A program made the position numbers and the translations under genes. This document shows positions 35,765 to 41,880 of a stretch of 41,880 nt of DNA, piece by piece. Position 1 is the stretch's first letter, and each line of letters starts with the position of its first letter. The notes under the pieces were generated by a model that worked only from the letters and a program-made list of their open reading frames with translations, ran no database searches and was not told the origin of the DNA. The DNA is taken from assembly GCA_030037335.1 (NCBI GenBank), contig JASHRN010000105.1:1-41880 (forward strand). The letters are read 5' to 3'. The stretch comes from Candidatus Acidiferrales bacterium (GTDB taxonomy: Bacteria > Acidobacteriota > Terriglobia > Acidiferrales > UBA7541).

Positions 35765-36565
35765 CTACTGACTGGAAAGCACATAGAGATATCCGACTCC
35801 GCGTACGCCCTTAATTCGTTCCGTACCGTCGCGTCTGGGCCCCAGTTTCCGGCGGAGATTGCTCACGTGGGTGTCCATGCTGCGGTCAAACGGAGAAAAT
35901 TCGCGCCGGAGGACGGCCCTCACCATCTCCTCACGTGACAGCACAGATCCGGCTGATTTGAGAAATAGCTCGAGTAAGTCGAACTCGACAGTAGTGAGGT
36001 CAAGATTTTGCCCAGCGCGCTGAGCGGTCCTGGATCCCTTGTCTATTTCAATGTCTTCCAGGGAGACCCGTTCGGCAGAGATCGGGGCCAGTCTTTCGGG
36101 ATCGGGCCAGGCTCTTCTTAGCACAGCATTGATGCGAGCGGAGAGCTCACGCGGGTTGAAAGGCTTGGGTAGGTAATCGTCCGCACCCATCTCGAGTCCC
36201 AGAATGCGGTCCTGATGGTCGCCCCGGGCAGTCAACATCAACACAGGAACACGCGACTCAGCGCGCACGCGGCGAAGCACCTCAAAGCCTTTAATGTCTG
36301 GAAGCATCACGTCAAGGACGACGATGGAATAATTCCCGGAAACAGCACGTTCAAGCCCAAGTGAACCGGAGTGGACATAGTCAATCTCAAAGCCTTCTTG
36401 CGCCAGATACAGCGATAAGAGTTGGCACAACTCGACGTCGTCGTCTATGACCAAGACGTGCTTTCTTGAGGGTACACCGACAGTTTTCGCGTGTGCGCTC
36501 AATTCCATTTTTGCGCGACCGCTCCCGAGCTTCAAAGAACGCGATTTCGGTCTGATGTTAGTCAT
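35765..36565 (-). CDS. OmpR-family response regulator (CpxR-like)
   Basis: 266 residues from ATG 36565. ATG 36508 gives 247 residues and a more usual distance to the receiver domain; ribosome sites are weak for both. The receiver has LVIDDDVE, the phospho-acceptor Asp in VVLDVMLPD, and the Lys in KPFNP. The winged helix follows, with RSMDTHVSNLRRKLG and IKGVRGVGYLYVL. It is transcribed away from the RND pump genes. The divergent region holds tandem hexamers with 10-bp period, as expected for this family's binding sites, so it may regulate itself and the pump. Confidence 0.93.
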   Translation of the reverse strand: MTNIRPKSRSLKLGSGRAKMELSAHAKTVGVPSRKHVLVIDDDVELCQLLSLYLAQEGFEIDYVHSGSLGLERAVSGNYSIVVLDVMLPDIKGFEVLRRVRAESRVPVLMLTARGDHQDRILGLEMGADDYLPKPFNPRELSARINAVLRRAWPDPERLAPISAERVSLEDIEIDKGSRTAQRAGQNLDLTTVEFDLLELFLKSAGSVLSREEMVRAVLRREFSPFDRSMDTHVSNLRRKLGPRRDGTERIKGVRGVGYLYVLSSQ

Positions 36566-36582
36566 TTCATGTGCTGATGTGC

Positions 36583-36598
36583 GTCAAGATTCGTTAAT
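36583..36598 (+). promoter_or_regulatory. Candidate OmpR-family binding site 1
   Basis: GTCAAG-N4-GTTAAT, two hexamers one helical turn apart, just upstream of the response regulator gene. An AGATT/AATCT inverted repeat overlaps it. The pattern fits autoregulation; it was found by eye. Confidence 0.4.
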
Positions 36599-36856
36599 CT
36601 GGGTGCGCCCATCTTTGCAAACCTTTGCGGTCCATCGAGTCAACTCGCGCCAACCAACATCTTCTTCTATTGTAGCTTTGCTTGGGGTTTCTGGGGGCAT
36701 GGATGAGCACGCGATTCGCCCAGGTCTCATCCGTGCCGTGCCAGCGGCTGTTGATTTGGAGCCCACGGAAACCCGCGCGCACAAACTGACCGAGTTTTGT
36801 ACCAATATAAATAAGGGGTGCGCTCGAATCTTAGGTGCGATGGCGCGTCAGCAAAG

Positions 36857-36872
36857 GTTAAGATATGTTAAG
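36857..36872 (+). promoter_or_regulatory. Candidate OmpR-family binding site 2
   Basis: Perfect direct repeat GTTAAG-ATAT-GTTAAG (period 10), 15 bases before an ATGACA that could be a -35 for the pump genes. Geometry fits activation by an OmpR/CpxR-type regulator (CpxR consensus GTAAA-N5-GTAAA is similar). Confidence 0.5.
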
Positions 36873-36941
36873 CAGCAACAGCCTGGCATGACAAAATTTC
36901 ACTTCTCCATAACAAACATAGACGAGCCTCGCTAGGAGAGC

Positions 36942-37157
36942 ATGTATCTTAGTTGGGTGCGAAAAAAGACTGAAACACTCACAAAAGAGAAGGCGGAGAA
37001 TGAACGGATCCCTCGGCTACCGCCAGCACTTCTCGAAATCACACCATCTAATACGCAACGCGAAGCGTCCGGGATGCGTCTATATTGCGCAACGGGTCAG
37101 CCAATCGACGGTAGGGCCTGTTGCCTTCTTCCGGCGGCGGAGTTAGCCGACGGATGA
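36942..37157 (+). CDS. Possible 71-residue ORF before the RND adaptor
   Basis: ATG 36942 has AGGAG three bases upstream, which is tight. Its TGA (37155-37157) overlaps an in-frame alternative ATG (37154) of the adaptor as ATGA. No domain, signal or family is visible. It may be an upstream leader ORF or chance. Confidence 0.25.
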   Translation: MYLSWVRKKTETLTKEKAENERIPRLPPALLEITPSNTQREASGMRLYCATGQPIDGRACCLLPAAELADG

Positions 37158-37213
37158 GACGCAGGTCTCCGGGAAAAGAGATTTCCTACTCCAATGTCAA
37201 GAAGAGCGGTGTC

Positions 37214-38503
37214 ATGATAGAGCCTCCGACTCAGATTAGCCCAACCAAACCTTCGCCTTCCGTTGGCACCCGTCGTGGGAGATCCCGAAGCATTAAGGTA
37301 TTGATCTGGGTGCTGGTTCTGGCGTGCTTTGCCGTTGTGCTTTGGTTTCTGCTTCACCGCAAACAGCCCGTGAAGGCGTCGACGGGGCACGCTGGCAGGT
37401 TTTCTAGCGAAGGGACGGTCACCGTCACCACGGTCACCGCTAGTAAGGGAGATATGGGGGTCTACCTGCAGTCCATTGGAACCGTAACCCCTGTCTACAC
37501 AGATACAATCACCAGCCAAGCTTCCGGACAGTTAATCCAGGTGAACTATCACGAAGGGCAGCTCGTGCAGAAAGGACAGGTACTGCTTCAAATTGATCCA
37601 CGGCCCTATCAAGCGACAGTCGAGGCCGAGGAGGGAACCCTTGAACACGATCAGGGCCTGCTGACCCAGGCCAAATCGGACCTTGCCCGCTATCAAGCCG
37701 CCTGGGCGCGCAATGCCATCGCCCAACAAACTCTGACCGATCAGGAAGCGCTCGTGCAACAAGTCCAGGGTCAGGTGAAAGCCGACGAGGGTACCCTGGC
37801 GCTGGACAAGGTCAATCTTTCCTACTGCACCATCACAGCACCGATCTCCGGCCGCGTGGGATTGCGGTTGGTCGATCCGGGAAATGTGGTCTCCGCTACC
37901 TCCGCCACGCCGTTGGCAGTCATCACTCAATTACAGCCCATAACTGTGGTCTTTACGATTCCAGAAGGAGACGTTGCCGAGGTCGAGACGCAAATGCACG
38001 CTAGACTCCCTGTGACGGTCTACAATCAGGGAGGCCAGACCGAGCTCGCCTCGGGGATTCTCTCGAGCACAGGCAATCAGATTAACACCACGACGGGAAC
38101 ACTGGAACTACGGGCTACCTTCAATAACCAGAACAATGCTCTGTTCCCGAACCAGTTTGTAAATGCGCGCCTGCTGGTTAAGACCCTGCGAGGCGTGACT
38201 CGCGTTTCATCTTCCGCCATCCAGTACAACGGGCCTTCGGCCTACGTTTTCTTGATCCAAAATGGAATCGCTCACATACACGCAGTGAAGCCGGGCGTAA
38301 CCGACGGGAGCTTGACGGAAGTCACCGGCATTGATCCAGGAGATACCGTCGCCGACAGCAGCTTTGAAAAATTGGAGGATGGTTCCAAGGTCACCATTCA
38401 AGGGCAGGCCAATTCGCAAGCGCCCGCCAAGGGGGCCAGTTCACAAGCGGAACCTTCGCACACGAAAGAAAATCGGAATTCGAAGGCTGGAAATGCTCAG
38501 TAG
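37214..38503 (+). CDS. RND efflux periplasmic adaptor (MdtA-like membrane fusion protein)
   Basis: 429 residues from ATG 37214. In-frame ATG 37154 would add 20 and overlaps the stop of the short ORF upstream. An N-terminal anchor helix (VLIWVLVLACFAVVLWFLL) is followed by the lipoyl half (GQLIQVNYHEGQLVQKGQVL), a coiled-coil hairpin rich in Gln/Ala, the second lipoyl half (YCTITAPISGRVGLRLVDPGN), and the beta-barrel and membrane-proximal domains. The C-terminus is a low-complexity Ser/Ala/Lys tail. It links the inner-membrane RND pump to an outer-membrane channel. The pump gene follows after nine bases. Confidence 0.92.
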   Translation: MIEPPTQISPTKPSPSVGTRRGRSRSIKVLIWVLVLACFAVVLWFLLHRKQPVKASTGHAGRFSSEGTVTVTTVTASKGDMGVYLQSIGTVTPVYTDTITSQASGQLIQVNYHEGQLVQKGQVLLQIDPRPYQATVEAEEGTLEHDQGLLTQAKSDLARYQAAWARNAIAQQTLTDQEALVQQVQGQVKADEGTLALDKVNLSYCTITAPISGRVGLRLVDPGNVVSATSATPLAVITQLQPITVVFTIPEGDVAEVETQMHARLPVTVYNQGGQTELASGILSSTGNQINTTTGTLELRATFNNQNNALFPNQFVNARLLVKTLRGVTRVSSSAIQYNGPSAYVFLIQNGIAHIHAVKPGVTDGSLTEVTGIDPGDTVADSSFEKLEDGSKVTIQGQANSQAPAKGASSQAEPSHTKENRNSKAGNAQ

Positions 38504-38512
38504 GAACATTCC

Positions 38513-41500
38513 GTGAGCCCCTCTCGACCATTTATCCTTCGGCCCGTCGCCACGACGCTCCTCATGGCCGCTATTTTGCTGGCTGGTATTGTCGGTTACA
38601 CCCAGTTGCCCGTCTCCGCGCTGCCGGAGGTTGACTACCCGACGATTCAGGTTGTCACCTTTTATCCGGGGGCCAGTCCTAACGTCGTCGAGACGACCGT
38701 AACCGCCCCTCTCGAAACGCAATTTGGTCAGATGCAAGGTCTGAGCCAGATGACGTCGACGAGTACGGCCACCAGCTCGTTGATCGTGCTGCAATTCAAT
38801 TTGAATCTGAACATCGATGACGCCGAAGAAGAAGTTCAGGCAGGGATCAACGCGGCCATAAACTTTCTACCGGCGAACCTGCCGCAGCCGCCGATCTATA
38901 ACAAAGTAAATCCGGCCGACGCACCAGTGCTCACGCTGGCGATCACGTCGAATACCCTGGCTCTCTCAAAGGTAGAGGATTTAGTGGATACGCGCCTTGC
39001 GCCAAAGCTCTCCCAGTTGGGTGGTGTGGGCTTAGTCACCCTCAGTGGCGGCGAGAAGCCCGCCGTGACCATCGCGGCAAATCCGGCTCAGCTTGAATCC
39101 TATGGAATCAATCTCGAGGACCTGCGCACAGCCCTGACCGAAACAAGCGAGAATGGGGCGCTCGGCAATTTCGATGGACCGCGGACGGATTATCAAATTG
39201 ACGCCAACGATCAGCTCGAAAGCGCTCAAAACTATCAAGATGTGGTCGTGGCCTACCGAAACGGGGCGCCTGTCTTTCTCAAGAACGTAGCCTCAGTCGC
39301 GAACGGCGTCGAGAACAAGGATCTGGCGGCTTGGATGAACCAGACTCCGGCAATCATTCTCAACATACAGCGTCAGCCCGGGGCCAACACCATTACCGTG
39401 GTCAACAGCATCAAGTCGTTGCTCCCAACGCTTATGGCGACTCTCCCGGCCAGCATCCATATCACTACACTGACTGATCTGACGACGAGCATCAAGGCGT
39501 CGATCGCTGACGTCGAATTTGAGTTACTGCTGACTGTCGGTCTGGTGGTTATGGTGATCTTTCTCTTCCTGCGGAAGCTTTCGGCGACGATTATCCCCAG
39601 TGTGACGGTACCGCTAGCCATTGTCGGGACTTTTGCAGCGATGTACTTGCTCGGCTTCAGCCTCGACAACTTGTCGCTTATGGCGTTGACGATTTCCGCC
39701 GGCTTTGTGGTGGACGACGCCATCGTGATGATCGAAAACATCACGCGCTTTCTAGAAATGGGCAAGACCCCGCTCGAAGCGGCTTTGGAGGGGGCCGGAC
39801 AAATCGGCTTCACCATCGTTTCTCTCACCGTCTCGCTCATCGCCGTGCTCATTCCCCTGCTCTTCATGGGAGGTGTGATAGGCCGGCTTTTCCGGGAGTT
39901 CGCGGTCACCCTCGCAGTCACAATCGTGATCTCCGCGGTTGTCTCGCTCACGTTGACGCCGATGATGTGCTCGCGCATCCTGCGGCGCGAAGAAAAACAA
40001 GGGCGCTTCTATCAAGCTTCCGAGCGGATGTTCGAGAGCATGCGCGATTTCTACGGCCGCACGCTTGGCGTGGTGCTCAAGCACCAAGTTCTTACACTGC
40101 TGGTGGCAGCGGGCATCCTCGTCTTGACCCTCTATTTTTACGTCATGATTCCCAAGGAATTTTTCCCCGTGCAGGACGTTGGAGTTATACAAGGTATTTC
40201 GCAGGCGTCCCCGACCATCTCCTTCGACGAGATGGTGAAGAAGCAGCAGGAACTGGCCCAAGTTATCTTGCAGGATCCTGCGGTCGAAAACCTCTCCTCT
40301 TTCATCGGCGCTGATGGAATCAACACAACATTGAACAGCGGCCGCATCGACATCAATCTGAAGCCGATCAATCAGCGCAAGCTTAGCGCTTCCGGGGTGA
40401 TCCGCAGGTTGGACGCCTCTTTGAAGAAGGTGCAGGGAATCACACTTTACATGCAGCCTGTACAAGACATCACCGTCGACGATCGAGTGACCCGCACGCA
40501 GTACCAATACACGCTGGAAGATCCGAATACCGACGAACTCGATTCATGGGCCACCCAGTTCCTCGGCCAGCTCAAGCTTTTACCTGAAGTCGCGGATGTG
40601 GCCTCGGATCAGCAACCGGGTGGCAGAACAATTAACATTGACATCGATCGGGTTACCGCTTCGCAATACGGTATTACTCCGCAGATGATCGAAAACACGC
40701 TCTACGACGCTTTTGGCCAGCGGCAGATCAATACCATGTACACGCAGCTCAACCAGTACCACGTGATCCTTGAGGCCGATTCACAATTCCAAGCCGATCC
40801 GGCCATGCTGAACAACATCTACATACAAGCAAATACGACTCCGGCCGCGACAACAAGCCTCGGATCCGCAGCTGGATCGAACGCAACCACCACAACCGCG
40901 CCGCTTTACACCCCTTCCTCGGGCGTCATGACACCGCCAACATCCGTCATAACGGCTGGCGCGGCCTCCCCCACCAGCAGCGCCTCGACGACACCGAATA
41001 ACGCTGTTCCACTCGCCGCTTTGGCTCACGTCTCCATGGGAGCCGCACCGCTCTCCATCAACCATCAAGGCCAATTCCCTTCTGTGACGGTGTCCTTCAA
41101 CTTGGCGCCCGGTGCCGCTTTGGGTACCGCCATCGATGCCATTGAGAAAACGCAAGAGGAATCACATTTTCCTGTCAGCTTGGAAGGAAGTTTTCAAGGT
41201 ACAGCGGCTGCGTTCCAAAACTCTCTTTCCAACGAGGGGCTGCTCATTTTGGCAGCGCTGGCGACGGTGTACATCATTCTCGGCGTGCTTTATGAGAGTT
41301 TCGTCCACCCGCTGACGATTCTTTCCACGCTGCCTTCGGCGGGCTTGGGCGCTCTGCTTTCGTTGATGCTTTTCGGCCAGAGCCTGAGCGTGGTCGGTAT
41401 CATCGGAATCATCTTGCTCATAGGCATTGTGAATAAGAACGGCATCCTGATCGTGGATTTCGCTCTCGAAGGGGAGCGTCAACGCGGTTTGAATGCGACC

Positions 41501-41776
41501 GACGCTATCTATGAGGCTTCCTTGCTGCGCTTCCGGCCAATCATCATGACCACTATGGCCGCCATGCTCGGCGCTTTACCGCTGGCCTTCGGAACTGGAA
41601 CAGGCTCGGAACTAAGGCGTCCGCTGGGTATCACAATCGTTGGCGGCCTCATTTTCAGCCAGATGCTCACGTTGTTCACCACGCCGGTGGTTTATCTCTA
41701 TATGGATCGCCTCAGGCTCTGGTGGGCGCGCTCTCACAACCGCACTTTGGAAGCGCTGCCCCAGCATTCAGACTAA
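38513..41776 (+). CDS. RND efflux transporter, MdtB/MdtC-like
   Basis: 1087 residues from GTG 38513. The HAE1/MdtBC pattern is clear: N-terminal RPVATTLLMAAILLAGIVGY, the proton-relay Asp pair in FVVDDAIVMIENI, the conserved Lys in GIVNKNGILIVDF, and SINHQGQFPSVTVSFNLAPG in the porter domain. An unusual Thr/Ala/Ser-rich insert of about 55 residues lies near residues 780-835, where relatives have only a short loop (it explains the extra length over the usual 1040). The pump exports drugs, bile-salt-like compounds or siderophores in relatives. No second RND subunit or TolC-like gene is inside the window. Confidence 0.93.
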   Translation: MSPSRPFILRPVATTLLMAAILLAGIVGYTQLPVSALPEVDYPTIQVVTFYPGASPNVVETTVTAPLETQFGQMQGLSQMTSTSTATSSLIVLQFNLNLNIDDAEEEVQAGINAAINFLPANLPQPPIYNKVNPADAPVLTLAITSNTLALSKVEDLVDTRLAPKLSQLGGVGLVTLSGGEKPAVTIAANPAQLESYGINLEDLRTALTETSENGALGNFDGPRTDYQIDANDQLESAQNYQDVVVAYRNGAPVFLKNVASVANGVENKDLAAWMNQTPAIILNIQRQPGANTITVVNSIKSLLPTLMATLPASIHITTLTDLTTSIKASIADVEFELLLTVGLVVMVIFLFLRKLSATIIPSVTVPLAIVGTFAAMYLLGFSLDNLSLMALTISAGFVVDDAIVMIENITRFLEMGKTPLEAALEGAGQIGFTIVSLTVSLIAVLIPLLFMGGVIGRLFREFAVTLAVTIVISAVVSLTLTPMMCSRILRREEKQGRFYQASERMFESMRDFYGRTLGVVLKHQVLTLLVAAGILVLTLYFYVMIPKEFFPVQDVGVIQGISQASPTISFDEMVKKQQELAQVILQDPAVENLSSFIGADGINTTLNSGRIDINLKPINQRKLSASGVIRRLDASLKKVQGITLYMQPVQDITVDDRVTRTQYQYTLEDPNTDELDSWATQFLGQLKLLPEVADVASDQQPGGRTINIDIDRVTASQYGITPQMIENTLYDAFGQRQINTMYTQLNQYHVILEADSQFQADPAMLNNIYIQANTTPAATTSLGSAAGSNATTTTAPLYTPSSGVMTPPTSVITAGAASPTSSASTTPNNAVPLAALAHVSMGAAPLSINHQGQFPSVTVSFNLAPGAALGTAIDAIEKTQEESHFPVSLEGSFQGTAAAFQNSLSNEGLLILAALATVYIILGVLYESFVHPLTILSTLPSAGLGALLSLMLFGQSLSVVGIIGIILLIGIVNKNGILIVDFALEGERQRGLNATDAIYEASLLRFRPIIMTTMAAMLGALPLAFGTGTGSELRRPLGITIVGGLIFSQMLTLFTTPVVYLYMDRLRLWWARSHNRTLEALPQHSD

Positions 41777-41797
41777 ATTCGACAGCCACACAATAGC

Positions 41798-41880
41798 GTG
41801 AATAAAAAGTTGCTGGAAATTAGTCCAACCGACCGACTTTTTGTTCTCACCGGAGCTGGTATCAGCGCCGAAAGCGGCAT
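41798..41880 (+). CDS. Sir2-family NAD-dependent deacylase (5' fragment)
   Basis: GTG 41798 opens a frame to the window end (27 codons) reading ...RLFVLTGAGISAESGI. The string TGAGISAESGI is the NAD-binding signature of Sir2/CobB proteins. No clear ribosome site is seen, so the exact start is tentative. It lies 21 bases after the RND stop. Confidence 0.8.
   Translation, partial: MNKKLLEISPTDRLFVLTGAGISAESG

Larger units (their letters stand above)
36566..37213. other. Divergent regulatory region between response regulator and RND pump
   Basis: About 650 bases. It contains two candidate OmpR-type sites (36583-36598 and 36857-36872), an ATGACA at 36888 that could be a -35, and a low-confidence short ORF (36942-37157). 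Open frames at 36447-36935 (+) and 36584-36805 (-) show no domain and look non-coding. Confidence 0.55.

Noticed and set aside
36447-36935. 162-residue ORF across the regulator promoter
   Set aside because: Starts inside the response regulator on the opposite strand and shows no coding features.
1-41880. CRISPR arrays, tRNA, rRNA, insertion sequences
   Set aside because: No regularly spaced direct repeats, tRNA cloverleaf, rRNA-like sequence or transposase reading frame was seen by eye; a tRNAscan and Infernal run would be decisive.

Overview
The window looks like a piece of an Acidobacteriota-type soil bacterial chromosome. This is inferred from gene content and style, not from a marker gene. 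The base composition is moderately GC-rich. There are several large secreted beta-propeller and peptidase proteins, a cyclic-glucan-synthase-like giant, a DUF4965 glutaminase-like protein, and intergenic copies of the dispersed repeat whose spurious translation reads CHPERSEGS. I saw no rRNA, tRNA, CRISPR array or transposase. Two genes carry single lesions (a frameshift and an in-frame TAG), which may be real decay or assembly error.

Layout. 1-2618 (-): secreted BNR/sortilin-like propeller, cut by the window edge. 2766-3641 (+): LCM-type SAM methyltransferase. 3643-5382 (-): PQQ-like propeller lipoprotein. 5738-8836 (-): large secreted M14 zinc carboxypeptidase. 9055-10105 (-): Tiki/ChaN-like secreted protein with a frameshift, whose promoter and signal-peptide region is a duplicate of the M14 gene's. 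10184-11101: gene-free and rich in hairpin repeats. 11102-17722 (+): two-gene unit of an ABC exporter and a truncated NdvB-like glucan synthase. 23760-17803 (-): five-gene unit of glutaminase-like protein, MFS transporter, creatininase-family hydrolase, SDR and AstE/aspartoacylase-like protein, facing a divergent Tat-signal protein and an amidase (23931-25843, +). 25856-27580 (-): secreted esterase broken by an in-frame amber codon. 28018-30759 (+): 913-residue secreted propeller-like protein with a duplicated inserted domain.

The most interesting region is 30826-33985 (+). It is a chain of six overlapping ORFs: a 48-codon ORF, a 61-residue Cys-containing putative RiPP precursor, a SipW-like Ser/His peptidase, an HPr-kinase-like P-loop protein, a PqqD-type recognition protein and a radical SAM/SPASM enzyme. 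Successive overlaps are 4, 4, 1, 4 and 4 bases. The precursor has a YxxPxF motif like the leader motif bound by PqqD-type RRE domains in lasso systems, three Cys, and a C-terminal Ser. No lasso cyclase or B2 protease is present, so this looks like a radical-SAM RiPP system, possibly with a kinase step.

The right end (34316-41776) holds a CpxAR/OmpR-type two-component system divergent from an MdtAB-like RND efflux pair. The space between them contains two tandem hexamer sites with 10-bp period, candidate binding sites for the regulator. A Sir2 deacylase gene starts at 41798 and runs off the window.
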